NCBI GenBank assembly: GCA_020310875.1
Contig: CM035444.1
Span: forward strand, 113,843,295-113,907,294
DNA: 64,000 nucleotides
DNA from: Ceratopteris richardii
Taxonomy: Eukaryota; Streptophyta; Polypodiopsida; Polypodiales; Pteridaceae
Direction: 5' to 3'
Numbering within the stretch: position 1 is the stretch's first letter; every line of letters begins with the position of its first letter. Shown here piece after piece: positions 26,085 through 39,741 of the stretch. The translations under genes and the position numbers were made by a program. The notes under the pieces were generated by a model. It had not been told where the DNA came from, made no database searches, and worked only from the letters and a program-made list of their open reading frames with translations.

Positions 26085-26877
26085 TGTTAAAAATAAAGAA
26101 GCAAGATCATATATATTTTGCAAAAAGGATTTTCTTCAAATAGAAGGAAAATAAAAAAATGGAAAATGGAAGCATTTACTTCAGCAAGTAGTGGAGGCCA
26201 AAAGAGAATCAAACAAAAGAGAATCAAATCCAGAAACTAAACTAGAAGAGAAGAGTGGTTGCTCAAAGTAATGGAGGAGTTATGGAGAAGACCTCTCAAA
26301 CTCATCATGAGAGATCGAGGTCATTTGGCTACAAAAGAGGCAAGGGAGGACACTCAAGAATAGGGGAAGAAGGCATTGAACTCCCCTTGTAGGTAGTTCA
26401 TTTGGTTTGAGTCATTTCGTTCTCTTCAGTCTCATAGACTATGTCCATTTGCATACCAATTTCTAGGTAGTCTGATTGTGAGAGTCATATCTCTCAATAT
26501 ATGTATCCATTTTTAGATTTTAAATATTCATTTGAACACTTATTGGGAGTAATTCCTCTATCTAGAACACTTTTATCAAATTCACTATGCTCTATGAGTT
26601 ATTTAGTTTTTATTGAAGTCTAGTTTTTAGCCTAACTGAGTGGATAGGCAGCTTGTTTTGAGGCAAAGAGTTGTAAAATCAAAACTACTCCAAATTGAGT
26701 GTTTGATAGCTCATTTGAAAGATATTAGTGTCTAGTTTGAGTGACCAAAGTCGCAAGTTCCTTGCATTCTTCAATTGATACCAGTTTTTATTTTAAGGTT
26801 TAGCTATAGGTAAAAGTCTTGATCCTGAGAAGGTCTTCTACACTTTCCACCGTGAATAGGAGAGGAATTCTCCAACA
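26085..26877 (+). repeat. Copia-D 5' LTR
   Basis: 793 bp; pairs with 36247-37036. Much longer than the Copia-A LTR and unrelated to it except for the shared TGTT..CAACA ends. Confidence 0.92.
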
Positions 26878-27026
26878 ATTGGTATCAAAGAATTGGAGTT
26901 TGAAGAAGCAAAGCATTGGAACTGAAGTAAAGCAAAGGAGAAGCCACCAATCAAGGGGGAGCATCATAAAGTCAACACAAAGCACCAAAATATAACTGAG
27001 GTAAACTTCAAACTTGCGAATCTTCA

Positions 27027-28454
27027 ATGGTTGATTTAGGACAACAAGTTGAGAAGTTAGATAAAGATAATTTTCAGTCTTGGAGGTATAGAATGACAAA
27101 TTACCTTACAGATAAAGGTTTATGGAGTCTAGTTACTGGATATGATCCACAACTAGTGGACCTTGAAGATCCCAACATTACGCCAGCACAAAGGAGACAA
27201 TTTGTTGATTGGGAATAGAGGAATCAAAGGGTGATGTTCCTCATTTCACAAGTTATTTCTAACACTATGATTGGTCATGTGCAAAGCCTAGAGATAGCCA
27301 AGGAAGTTTTGAAAGCAAGGTGTATGCTACCTCAACAAGGTCTCGGAAGATGCAACTTAAGAAGAGCTCAACAACATGAAGAAAAGCTCAAGCGAAAGCA
27401 TTAGTGAGTATACATTGAAGATCAAGAAGCTTTGAGATCAGCTAGCATCAGTTGGATGCCAGATAGAAGAGCAAGACATCGTCCAAATAGCCATCAATGG
27501 CTTGAGGAGTGAAGAAGAGTGGAAGCCCATCATGACAAACATTCTTTATAGAGATCCTCTACCAATATTCGATGAGATTATACCAAATCTTGTGGCTGAA
27601 GAGGTTGCTCAACAAGGAGAAGGCAACAAAGGTAAGGACAGCCATAGCCAAATGTTATATGCAGGTCAAGGTAAAGGAAGGAACTCAAGAGGAGGCTCAC
27701 GACAAAGAGGAAGAAGCTACAATAACACAAATTCCAGCCAACACAACTCAGAGGACAACAAGGACAACTCAAATGATAACACATATGGAAGAGGTCGAGG
27801 AAGAAGTAGAGGAAGAGGTCGAGGTTCATACAATCCTCATAAAGGTATAACATGTTATCATTGTGGTAAAGTAGGACATTATGCAAATGATCGTTGGAAA
27901 AAGAATGGAAGGTTGAATGGAGGCAACCAAAGGAGCCCACATAACTATGCAAGTACATCAAGTGAAGGAGACAAGCAAACCATGCTTGCCAAAAAGCATG
28001 AGTACAACAGCCCGAGACGTGATGATCAAAAATGGTTTATAGATTCAAGTTGCAGCAACCATATGAAATGCCAAGGAGATTTATTCATAAACCATTGCAT
28101 GTTGGAGATATCAAGCTTGAAGACAAGAAGGTATTGATTGATGTTCTTCATGTTCCTACTATTGGAAAGAATTTTATTTCAGTATGACAAATGGTAGAGA
28201 AAGGATATCATGTTATCTTCAATGAAAAAGGATGCTTTATAAAGAATCCCAAAGAAGGATTCAAGGTCGTTGCCCAAGGAAGGAAAAAAGGTAGGATGTT
28301 CACTTTGGACATTCAACGACCATATGGAAAGGTGATGTATATTCAGTTTGGAAATAAGAGGATTGCTTAAATCAATTTGTGGCACAAAAGGTTTGGACAT
28401 ATCAACATTCTCAAGCTCAAGGACATGAGCAACCATGAAGTGGTAAGAGGTCTT
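27027..28454 (+). pseudogene. Copia-D gag and protease region
   Basis: Gag starts MVDLGQQVEKLDKDNFQSW and leads to an Arg/Gly-rich tract and a CYHCGKVGHYANDR zinc knuckle (about 27855-27895). The protease 'WFIDSSCSNHM' region (about 28030-28070) and the start of GAG-pre-integrase follow. The region is broken. Confidence 0.85.
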
Positions 28455-28684
28455 TGTTGATATATTTAGGTAGTGATGTGTGTGAACACTCTAGGACCGC
28501 CGGGGCACTTTTTTCTCTCTTTAGGAGGTTTTTTTCCCCCGGCTTGTATATACGCCTATTGCCCTAATGGGCTACTTATCTTTGTACATTCTCTAGTAAT
28601 ACATTCAGTCTTGTGTGTTGTGCTCCAAGCTTCTTCTTCTTCCTTGTGCTGTTCGTGTGCTTCCGCAGACGTCTAACTCCAACA
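28455..28684 (+). repeat. Copia-A1 5' LTR
   Basis: 230 bp, TGTTGATATATT..CTCCAACA; reference copy of the family LTR in this window. It contains the recurring poly-pyrimidine stretch 'aagcttcttcttcttcctt'. Confidence 0.95.
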
Positions 28685-28906
28685 ATTGGTATCAGAGCAG
28701 GTTGTCGCTTCTTCTAGGGCGCCGTCGACACTCCTCCATTTGTAGGCTATTTTGTCCTTTTGTGCCAAAGGTATATACTAGCTTCTTTTTGCCAGTTTAA
28801 GCGTCTTGAAGTCTGCTACAGGTCTAGCAGAACTCGTCTGGGTAGTTCCGTTCAACTTTTTGAGATACAGTCAATTTTCTGCATCAAGGTATTTTAGTCA
28901 CCGGCC

Positions 28907-31900
28907 ATGGCTGAAAGCAGTGATGTATTCCGTATGTTGGCTGTTGAGGATAAGTTGGATGGTACCAACTACCCATTATGGGCTTATATGATGCGACATG
29001 TATTGGTTGCAAAAGGACTATGGAACATTGTACAGGGTGTTGAAAGACGTCCTGTTACACCTGCGACTACAGGTACTACAAATACAGGTGCTGGAGCTGA
29101 TGAAGATGATGTCGAAGATGATATTGTGCAGATTCCTGTTCGTGCTGTTGTTTCTATTGCACCTACTGTAGAGCAGATTCATTGGGATGGCAGAGATGCC
29201 CAGGCACATGCATTGATAGCTTTGTCTGTCAAACGTGCCATTATTCCTCACATTCGCTCTTGAAGAACGGCAAAGGATGCTTGGGATACACTTACCACTT
29301 TGTACCAGGCTAGGAATGAGGCTCGTGTTGCTTGCCTCCGAAAACAGTTGGAGAGTGAGCACATGAATGAAGGTGATTCTATGGACAGTTTTCTTACAAA
29401 GATCAAAGACCTGAAGGAACAATTGATTTCTGCTGATGAGGTTATACCAGATAGCTCACTTTTGCAGACCGTTCTGAATGGTCTTCCTGATTCATATCAG
29501 AGTTTTGCCTCTACTCTTCGGTTGATGATGAAAGGCAATCCGAATGCCTTGTCATTTGAGGAATTAGTCTCTGTTCTGTTGCAGGAAGATCAATCCAGGC
29601 AGAACACGTCCATTATGCGTGTTGCAGATCAAGCTTTCTTGGCTAGTCAGAAGGGCAAAGGAAAATGGAGCTCTTCTACTAGTAAGCAGAAATCTGCAAA
29701 TGTTGCACAATCGAAGAACTAGGATAAAGATGAGAAGAAATCAGAAAAGCAAAAATTGTTCTGCAAGTACTGTAAAGGAAATGATCATATTATAAAGAAC
29801 TGTCCAAAACTGGCTGCTAAAGAGGCAAAGAAGAAAGAGGCTGGAATGGTTGTTGCAAAGGCCTCTACACCAAAATCAGAGTCTGCAAATCTTGTGCAGG
29901 AAGAAGAATGGGCGTTTACTACTGTCTGCAGTTTTGACCCATCTTCTCATGATCAGTGCATGTCTGCAGTAGACTTAGATGTTTGGTACTTTGACAGTGG
30001 GGCGACCAAACATATTACCTCGCAGCGTAGTTTCTTTTCTTCACTCGAGTCTGCCCCTACAGGGAATACTGTCACATGCGCCAATAACTCCTCTTATCCT
30101 GTTATGGGAGTTGGTAAGATCATTCTGACTACTGCTGATGGTAGTTCTTTCACTTTGTGAGATGCTTTATTTGTGCCAGGGATCAAAAAGAATCTGTTAT
30201 CAGTTTCTACATTAGCCAAGATTGGCTTGGTTGTGAAATTCATTGATGATAGGTGTACAGTCCATGATCTCTCAAATGGCGATGTGATTATTGCTTCTGG
30301 CATTTTATGTCGTGGGTTGTATAAGCTCATAGACTATGAAAGATCTGTGAATGATTCGGCATGTGCAGTTCATGATTCTCAGGCTATGTCAGATGCAAAG
30401 CTTTGGCATGCACGCTTTGGTCATCTAAATTTTGCTAGTTTGTTACGCCTGCAGAAATCTGAAATAGTGTCCTCTTTGCCCAAACTTGAGGCACCTAGAA
30501 AACATGTTTGTGAAGGCTGTATTTTGGGCAAAATGCAACGTTCTTCCTTTCCAAAAGATGGTTCAGTTCGGGCTACGCAGAAATTGCAGCTTGTACATAG
30601 TGATGTCTGTGGTCCTATGCAGACACCCTCTTTTGGAAATTACCTTTACTTCGTGACTTTCATTGATGATTTTTCCAGGCATGCATGGGTATATCCACTC
30701 AAAGCAAAGTCCGAAGTGTTCATGTGCTTGAAACAGTTTTTGGTTTTGGCTGAAAATCTGTCAACATGTAAAATGGGCACCCTCCGTTCTGATCGAGGGG
30801 GGGAATATATGTCTTCAGATTTTAATGCATTTCTGGCTGAACGTGGGATAAAACACCAGTGTACAGTGCCGTATACACCTCAATAGAATGGAGTTGCTGA
30901 ACGAAAGAACAGGTCTCTCATGGAGATGGTGAGGTGTATGGTCAAGAGTCAGGCTTTACCTCATAATTTCTGGCTTGAGGCTGTCATGTGTGCAGCATAT
31001 GTACTGAACAGGTGTCCCACTAAAGTGTTGCAGTCTATCACTCCATATGAGGCTTGGCATGATCGCAAGCCATCTGTTGCTCATCTGCGTGTTTTTGGTT
31101 GTTTGGCATATGCATTAGTGCCTGAACAACATCGCAGAAAATTGGATGATAAGGCAGTAAAATGTATTTTTGTTGGGTACAGTTCTGAAAGTAAAGGCTA
31201 TCGTCTGTATCATCCACAGACTAAACGCATTCTGGTTAGCCGTGATGTTGTCTTTGTGGAAGATGCTATTCAGCCATTGCTTTCATGTACTAAGGAAACA
31301 TATGTTAGCTCGAAAGACATGTATGATACTTTGATGCCTCTTTTTACAGGTGGACAGGCTAGTGCTGGTCCTAATGAGGCAACTTCTCAGCCTTTGCAGG
31401 TTTCATATGATGATGCAGATCATTCCATTTCTGATGCAGATTTACATGATGCACTTGTTGATGAGAGAGCTGATATTGAGCAGGCAAAAACTATGCCAAA
31501 ATGGCTGGTGCAGACTTTGCGTGACAGCAAATTAGATGCACCTTTGTCATATCGTACTCGTTCAGGCTCTCATAGTGCCTCCTTTGCATCAGATTGCTAT
31601 GCTATGGCTGCATCTAGTCTCTGTGATGAGAATGAGCCTGTTTCTTTTGATGAAGCATAAAATTCAGAAAATTGGATGGCTGTTATGCAATCTGAATATG
31701 ATGCTATAATGAAGAATGGTACATGGTCTTTATGTGACTTGCCTCCTGGCAAGAAGGCCATTGGCACTAAGTGGGTATACAACTTGAAGCGTAAACCTGA
31801 TGGTACAGTTGACAGATACAAGGCTAGGCTTGTTGCAAAGGGTTATGCACAGGAAAGAGGCATTGATTTTGATGAGACCTTTGCACCTACATGCCGTATG

Positions 31901-33172
31901 ACTACTGTTCGGAGCATTTGTGCACTTGCATCCCATCATGGTTGGAATGTACATCAGTTGGACATTAAAACAGCATTTCTGAATGGTGACTTGCATGAAG
32001 AAGTGTATGTTTTTCAGCCCCGTGGCTTTGTGCAGAAAGGGCATGAAAACCAGGTTTGCAGGTTAAAGAAGGCATTATATGGTTTAAAGCAAGCACCACG
32101 TGCTTGGTATGAGAAGATACATGCCTATCTGATTGCACATGGTTTTGAGAACAGTCCAACTGAAAGCACCTTATATGTTAAACGTGCTAATGATGTGCTT
32201 CTGATCATTGTTGTCTATGTTGATGACATGCTGCTCACTGGTCCTATTGAGACACATATTGCTGATTTTAAGGCTGATTTGCATGCCTCATTTGAGATGT
32301 CTGATTTGGGACACTTGCATCACTATTTGGGCATTCATTTTATGCACGTTGATGGTGGAATGGCTTTGTGTCAAATGAAATATATTGACACATTATTGCA
32401 GCGTTTTGGCCTTGAAGACTGTAAGCCTATTGCCACTCCTATGGAGACAGGTTTACGATTGAGTCTTCATGATGCTGGAGATGCATTTGATGCTGTTCTC
32501 TATCAGCAGGCTGTTGGATGCTTGATTTACTTATGCATTACTCGGCCAGATATTTAGTTTGCTGTCTCACAGATGAGCAGGTTTATGCATTGCCCAGGAG
32601 TCATGCATTGGAAAGCGGTTAAGCGCATCTTTCGCTACTTGAGTGGTACTCGGCTACTTGGGTTGTTTTATCCCAAGGGGGGATCACTACCGCCAGATTT
32701 GCATGCTTTTTCTGACTCAGATTGGGCTGGTTGCTATGACACTCGTGTGTCCACCAGTGGTTTTTACTTCATGCTTGGTAACTCATGTATATCTTGGTTG
32801 AGCAAGAAGCAGCCTACTGTGGCCACTTCCAGTTGTGAGGCTGAGTATGGGGCAGCTTTCACAGCGACTGTTGAGTGTGTGTGGCTCAGACGCCTTATGG
32901 CTGATTTGGGTGTTGGCCAGTCTTCTACCACCACCATCTTCACTGACAGTCAGAGCGCATTGGCAGTTGCGAGGAACCCTGTGTTCCATGCTCGCACTAA
33001 ACACATTGAGGTGCATTATCACTATGTCAGGGAAAAGTTCTCTGCTGGGGAGATCAGCTTGGCATATGTGCCCATGCAGGAGAACATTGCAGACCTTTTC
33101 ACGAAGGCTCTGCCTAGGGAGAAGTTTGAAGCTTTCCGCAAAGCTTTGGGCTTACTTCCTTTTGTGGAGTGA
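28907..33172 (+). pseudogene. Copia-A1 gag-pol coding remnant
   Basis: Gag begins MAESSDVFRMLAVEDKLDG at 28907. A CCHC knuckle (CKYCKGNDHIIKNC, about 29760), protease ('WYFDSGATKHIT', about 29980), GAG-pre-integrase (about 30400-30550), integrase core (about 30590-31200), RT (about 31700-32550, YVDDM) and RNase H (about 32600-33172) follow. All family domains are visible but about six breaks interrupt them. Confidence 0.93.
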
Positions 33173-33246
33173 TTTCCACATAGCTTGGCACTTCCTTATA
33201 CATGAGTGTAAGCTCCTTGTTCACCGCATCACTCCCAGGGGGGATT

Positions 33247-33476
33247 TGTTGATATATTTAGGTAGTGATGTGTGTGAACACTCTAGGACCGCCGGGGCAC
33301 TTTTTTCCCTCTTTAGGAGGTTTTTTTCCCCCGGCTTGTATATATGCCTATTTCCCTAATGGGCTACTTATCTTTGTACATTCTCTAGTAATACATTCAG
33401 TCTTGTGTGTTGTGCTCCAAGCTTCTTCTTCTTCCTTGTGCTGTTCGCGTGCTTCCGTAGACGTCTAACTCCAACA
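33247..33476 (+). repeat. Copia-A1 3' LTR
   Basis: 230 bp, about 98% identical to the 5' LTR; ends at the GTCTT duplication. Confidence 0.95.
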
Positions 33477-33481
33477 GTCTT

Positions 33482-36240
33482 CCAAGATTCAATGATGCTT
33501 GACTACATGAGTTTTGTGAAGAATGCCAACTAGGAAAGCAAACTCGACAACCATTCAAGAAGAGCAACTATGTGGCAAAGAATGTCCTCAACTTGATACA
33601 CACGGATGTATGGGGACCATCAAAACAACCATTGGTGGCTGGTAATAGATATTTTTTCACTTTTATTGATGATCATTGAAGAAAAGTATGGATGTTCTGC
33701 ATTAAACAAAAACTAGATGTGTTCTCCATGTTCAAGAGATTTAAAGCACAGGTAGAAAAGGAAACAGGATGCTACATAAAGACCTTGAGTTCTGATGGAG
33801 AAGGAGAATATTTCTTCAAAGAATTTTCACATTTTCTTTATAAAAATGGTATCAAGCAACAATTTACATGTAGGTACATGCCTCAACAAAATGGAATAGT
33901 GAAAGGAAAAATAGATATATCACAAAAGTTGCAAGATGCATGCTCAATGAGATGAAGGTGCCACTAAACTATTGGGTTGAAGCAGCTAGTATGGTTGTTT
34001 ATTTGATGAACAAGTGCACAATGGTTGGAGTGCATAATTTAACTCCCGAGGAGGTTTATTCCAATAAGAAACCTGACCTTACACATCTCAAAGTTTTTGG
34101 ATGTGTGTGTTATGTTCACATCCCTCAAGAACTAAGGACAAAGATGGAGGCAAAGTGAGGAAAATGTATTTTCATTGGATATTCATCGGAGCAAAAAGGG
34201 TACAGGTGCTACAATCTAGTGACAAAGGAGCTACGAGTGTCATGAGATGTGGTATTTGATGAGCTAAGACCATGGTTTGGAGACAACGGGAAAGAGAAGA
34301 TTCTTGAAGAAGATTGCGAAGATGATGGAGGTGTTGTCCAAGAAGAATTTCAGCAAACAAGCACTCAAATGTCAGGTCTAGAAGCTTCTACATCACATGG
34401 AGAAATTTAAACATGAAAGGGGAGACTAAAGAGTCATTCCTCATCGCCAACCTCAGGTTATGGAAGATTTGAAGCTGAAATTGCTACACAAAATAGTGAT
34501 TCAAATGCAAGTGAAGAAGAGTATGAAGAGGTGATTACACCAAAGGTAAAACTGAACCGGTTGTGGAAGCAATATTCAAAAGGAAATGAAAGGAGGTCTT
34601 CAAGAGCAAGGTATCCAATTCAAAGGTTGAGCTATGATAGTTTTATTGCAAAGAATTTTGCATATATGACACAGGTGGTCAAAGACAAAGAACCAGATGC
34701 ATATGAAGAAGCATGTACACAAAAAGAATGGCAGCAAGCTATGCAAGAAGAGATAAAAACTCTCAAGGAAAATCACATATGGGAGCTAGTTCCAAAGGCT
34801 GAAGGTATGAAGATTGTTCCAAATAAATGGGTGTTTAAAATAAAGAGAAATGATGATGGTTCTCTAGCTAGGCATAAAGCTAGACTAGTAGCAAAAGGAT
34901 TCAAGTAGACTCACGGCATCGACTATGAAGAGACAAGTAGCCCGGTTGCAAAGATGGGAACAATTAGAACCTTAACTGCAGTGAGTGCAACAAGGAGATG
35001 GCCATTTTACCAACTTGACATAAAAAATGCTTTTCCCAATGGTGAAATCCAAGTAGAGGTATACATGAGTCAACCGATTGGATTTGAAGATAAAAAGCAT
35101 CCAAACTTTGTTTGAAGATTTAAGAAAGCTCTATATGGGCTGAAGCAATCACCACGTGCTTGGAACCAAATATTGGTTGAGTACCTCACAAGGTGTGGGT
35201 ATAATCCAAGTAGTGCAGATCCATCTCTCTACATGAAGAAAGAAGAAGGCAAGCAGGTATACATCTCCATATATGTGGATGATCTCATCATAACAGGAAG
35301 TAATGTTGCAATAATACAAGAGATAAAAAGAAAATTCAGTAAGGAGTTTAAAATTTCAGATCTTGGTGAGCTAAAATTCTTTTAGGTATTGAGATACTCT
35401 ATGGGAAAGATGGCATCTACTTGATGCAAAGAAAGTACTTGTTGGATGTTCTTTTCATATTTGGAATGAGTGAATGCAAACCATTCACTCAACCTATGGA
35501 CACAAATGTGAAGCTATGCTCAAATGATGGAGAGAAGTTACATGATGTAACTACATATAGGAGTATTATAGGTTCATTGATCTATGCTATGATCATAAGA
35601 CTAGATTTGTGTTATATCGTTGGAGTTCTTTCTCAATTTATGAAATCTCCAACAAGTAACATTTAAATTCAGCCAAACGAGTGCTAAGATATGTGAAGCA
35701 CGCAATCAATCATGCCTTGTCTTATAGATATGATGAAGAATTGCAGGTAAAGAGCTTCATTGATGTTGATTGGGCTGGTTTGAAGGAAGATAGAAGATCC
35801 ACTTCAGGTTATGTATTCATGATAGGTAGCAAACCTATCACACGGATCTCAAAGAAGCAACCTACTGTTGCACTATCATCTACAGAAGTTGAATATAGAG
35901 GATTAGCCTTTGCAACTTGTGAAGCTATATGGATTAAGAAGCTCTTGGCTGATCTTGATGTGCAGGTAGAGACCATTCCAATTTATGGTGACAAATTGTC
36001 AAGCATTCATTTGACAAACAATCCAATGTTTCATGCACGAAGTAAACACATAGAAGTGTATTATCATTATGTTCGAGAAAAATTTTTGAGCAAGCATGTG
36101 GATATAAAGTTCATTAGAACTAATGACCAGGTTGTAGACATGTTTACAAAGTCCTTAGATGCTTCTAAGCTAAAGAGGTTCAAGGATGAAGTCAACTTGC
36201 AGGATATGGTTGAAGGTGCAAGCTCACATGTGGGCTTGAG
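33482..36240 (+). pseudogene. Copia-D integrase, RT and RNase H region
   Basis: Continues Copia-D after the Copia-A1 insertion: integrase zinc region and core (about 33.5-34.2 kb), linker, RT with YVDDLIITG (about 34.7-35.4 kb) and RNase H (about 35.7-36.2 kb; 'SKHIEVYYHYVREKF'). It is broken several times. The 3' end carries the purine tract at about 36237-36246. Confidence 0.88.
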
Positions 36241-36246
36241 GGGGAG

Positions 36247-37036
36247 TGTTAAAAATAAAGAAGCAAGATAATATATATTTTGCAAAAAGTATTTCTTCAA
36301 ATAGAAGAAAATACAAAAATGAAAAATGGAAGCATTTACTTTAGCAAGTAGTGGAGGCCAAAAGAGAATCAATCAAAAGAGAATCAAATCCAAAAACTAA
36401 ACTATAAGAGAAGAGTGGGTGCTCATAGTAGAGAAGGAGTTATGGAGAAGACCTCTCAAACTCATCATGAGAGCTCGTGGTCATTTGGCTACAAAAGAGG
36501 CAAGGGAGGACACTCAAGAATAGAGGAAGAAGCCAGTGCAGTCCCCTTGTAGGTAGTTCATTTGGTTTGAGTCATTTCGTTCTCTTTAGTCTCATAGACT
36601 ATGCCCAGCCCCATACCAATTTATAGGTAGCCTAATTGTGAGAGTCATATCTCTCAATATGTGTATCCATTTTTAGAGTTTGGATATTAATTCGAAATTT
36701 TATCTTGAGTAATTCTTCTATCTTGAATAGCTTTATTAAATTCAATATGCTATGTGAGTTATTCAGTTTTTAGTGAAGTCTAGTTTTCAGCCTAACTAAG
36801 TGGATAGGTAGCTTGTTTTTAGGCAAAGACTTATCAAACCAAAACTACTCCAAATTGAGTGTTTGATAGCTCATTTGAAAGCTATTAGAGTCTAGTTTGA
36901 GTGACAAAAGTCTCAAGCTCATTGCATTCTTCAACTGATACCATTTTTAATTTAAAGTTCAGCTATAGGTAAAAGTTTGGATCCTAAGAAGGTATTCTAC
37001 ACTTTCCACTACGAACAGGAGAGGATTTCTCCAACA
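36247..37036 (+). repeat. Copia-D 3' LTR
   Basis: 790 bp; pairs with 26085-26877; followed by GTCGG and the resumed Copia-A2 sequence. Confidence 0.92.
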
Positions 37037-39460
37037 GTCGGGTACCACTCAAGTAGCAAAAGATGTTCTTAACCGCTTGACAATGCTTGACACCTGACAA
37101 TGCATAAACTTGCTCATTTGTGAGACAACAAACTGAATATCTGGTTGAGTAATGCATAAGTAAATCAAGCATCCAAAAGCCTGCTGATAGAGGACAACAT
37201 CAAATGCATGTCAAGCATCATGAAGACTCAGTCGTAAACATATCTCCATAGGATTGGAAATAGGTTTATAGTCTTCAAGGCCAAAATGTTGCAATAATGT
37301 GTCAATATATTTCATTTGACACAAAGCTATTATGCCATTAACTTACATAAGTTGAATGCCCAAATAATGATGCAAATGCCCCAAATCAGACATCTCAAAT
37401 GAGGCATGCAATATGCTTCTCATGACGACCAGTGAACAACATGTCATCAACATACACAACAATGATCAGAAGCACATCATTAGCATGCTTAACATATAAG
37501 GTGCTTTCAGTTGGATTGCTCACAAAACCATGTGCAATTAGATAGGCATGTACCTTTTTCATACCAAGCACCTGGTGCCTTTTTTCAACCATATAATGCC
37601 TTCTTTAACATGCACACCTAGTTTTCATTCACTTTTTGTACAAAGCCACGGGATTGAAAAACATACACTTCTTACATGCTCATAGATTTTCAGCCAAAAG
37701 CAAAAACTGTTTGAATCACATGAACACTTCAAACTTTGCTTTGAGTGGATATATCCATGCATGCCTAGAAAAATCATCAATGAAATTCATGAAGTAAAGA
37801 TAGTCTCCAAAAGAAGGTGTCTACATAGGACCATAGATAGCCAAGCTACAATTTCTGAGTAGCTAGAACTGAACCATCTTTTATGAACGCTGCATTAACA
37901 CCATTTAAGTTTTCTACAGGCATAACAAACTAGCAAAATTCAGATGACCAAAGCATGCAGGCCAAAGCTTTGCATCTGACATAGCCTGAAAATCATGTAC
38001 TGCACATGCTGAATCATTCATAGATTTTTCATATTCTATGAGCTTATACAACCCACGACATAAAATACGAGAAGCAATAATCATGTCACCATTTCATAGA
38101 TCATGAATTATACATCTATCATCAATAAATTTCACAACCAACCCAATCTTGGCTACTGCAAAAACTAATAACAGATTTTTCTTGATCTCTGGCACAAATA
38201 AAGCATCGGACAAAGTGAAAGAGCTACCACCATCTGTAGTCAGAATGATCTTACCAACTCCCATGACAGGATAAGAGGATTTGTTGGTGCATGTGACACT
38301 ATTCCCTATAGGGGCAGGCTCGAGTGAAGTGAAGAAACTACACTATGAGGTAATATGTTTGGTTGCCCCACTATCGAAGTACCAAATATCTGAGTCTACT
38401 ACAGATATACACTGTTCAAGAGAAGATGGGTCAAAACTACGAACAGTAGTAAATGCCCATTCTTCAATTTGCACAAGATTCGCAAACTCTGTTTTTGGTG
38501 TAGAGGCCTTTGCAACAACCATTCCAGTCTTTTTTTTTTTTTGCCTCTTTGGTAGCCAATTTTGGACAGTGCTTTATGAAATAATTGTTTCCTTTACGTT
38601 ACTTACAAAAGAATGTCTCCTTTTCAAATTTCTTCTCATCTTTGTCTTCCTTCTTCGAATGTGGAGCGTTTCGAGATTTTTGCTTACTAGTAGATGAGCT
38701 CCATTTACCTTTGCCCTTCTGACTAGCCAAGAAATCTTGATCTACAACACGCATAATGGACGTGCTCTACCTAGATTAATCTTCCTACAATAGAATAGAG
38801 ACTAACTCCTCAAATGACAAGGCATTTGGATTGTCTTTCATCATCAAATGAAGAGTAGAAGAAAAACTGTGATATGAATCAGGAAGACCATTCAAAACGG
38901 TCTGCATAAGTGAGCTATTTGGTATAACTTCATCAGCAGAAATCAATTATTCCTTCAAGTCTTTGATCTTTGTAAGAAAATTGTCCATAGAATCACCTTC
39001 CTTCATATGCTCACTCTCCAATTGTTTTCGGAGGTAAGCAACATGGGCCTCATTCCTAGCCTGGTACAATGTGGTGAGTGTATCTCAAGCATCCTTAGTT
39101 GTTTTGCAAGAGTGAATGTGAGGAATAATGGCATGTTTGATAGACAAGGCTATCAATGCATGTGCCTCAACATCTCTACCATACCATCCTAACGAATTTG
39201 CCATGCAGTAGGTGCAACAAAAACTGCAGCACAAACAAGAATCTGAAGAATGTCAACATCTTCAATGCCATCTGCATCAACTTCAATAACTATATTTGCA
39301 GGTGTAATAAGATGTTTTTCAACACCCTACACAATGTTCCATAGTCCTCTTGCAACCAATACATGTCGCACCATATAAGCCCACAATGGGTAATTGGTAC
39401 CATCCAAATTATCCTCAATAGCCAATGTATGGAATACGTCATTTCTTTCAGCCATGGCCA
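37037..39460 (-). pseudogene. Copia-A2 gag, protease, integrase and RT remnants
   Basis: On the minus strand, from high to low coordinates: gag (39455 to about 38.6 kb), CCHC and protease region (about 38.6-38.2 kb), GAG-pre-integrase and part of integrase (about 38.1-37.7 kb), then part of RT (about 37.65-37.04 kb). Compared with Copia-A1 it is incomplete. It is broken throughout. Confidence 0.85.
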
Positions 39461-39741
39461 TTGACTAAAATACTATGATGCAAAAAAATGAATGTATCTG
39501 AAAAAGTTAAACAGAACTACCCTGACCAATTTTGCTAACCTATAGCAAACTTTGAGACGCTTATACTGGTGAACTGAAACCTGTATATATATTTGGCACA
39601 AAAAGACGAAATAGCATGCACAACCACTATGATAGTGCATTTGGAGGGGTATGCTCACCAAATTTCGTGCGATTCTAAGACTGTGACCGGAGGGCTCTCG
39701 ACGACGCCCTAGATGAAGCAGTGACCTACTCTGATACCAAT

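Larger units (their letters stand above)
28455..33476 (+). mobile_element. Copia-A1: youngest, near-complete Ty1/Copia copy
   Basis: 5022 bp with 230-bp LTRs and an exact 5-bp duplication GTCTT (28450-28454, 33477-33481) inside the Copia-D GAG-pre-integrase region. Primer site TGGTATCAGAGC (28687-28698) and purine tract 'caggggggatt' (about 33236-33246) are in place. Gag, protease, integrase, RT and RNase H are all present in order, with about half a dozen breaks, so it is a fossil. LTRs differ at about 5 of 230 sites, about 0.85 My at 1.3e-8 per site per year. Confidence 0.95.
26085..37036 (+). mobile_element. Copia-D: second Ty1/Copia family, nested in Copia-A2
   Basis: LTRs of 793 and 790 bp (26085-26877, 36247-37036), TGTTAAAAAT..CCAACA. 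Flanks GCTGG and GTCGG both fit decay of one GCCGG target by C-to-T change. A primer site 'ttggtatcaaag' follows the 5' LTR (26879-26890) and a purine tract 'gagggggag' precedes the 3' LTR. gag, CCHC knuckle, protease, GAG-pre-integrase, integrase, RT and RNase H occur in Copia order, with Copia-A1 inserted at 28455. It is broken by many interruptions. LTR divergence is about 9-10% by eye, roughly 4 My at 1.3e-8 per site per year. Confidence 0.9.

Noticed and set aside
26620-26690. tRNA-like D-arm sequence in the Copia-D LTR
   Set aside because: A box-like only; no B box or cloverleaf can be drawn and the sequence is simply part of the LTR.
28473-28676. Short Cys/Ser/Leu-rich frames in Copia-A LTRs (also at 33265, 23148, 25177, 39726)
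   Set aside because: The same frame recurs in every LTR copy because the LTRs are repeats; LTRs of this family are not coding.
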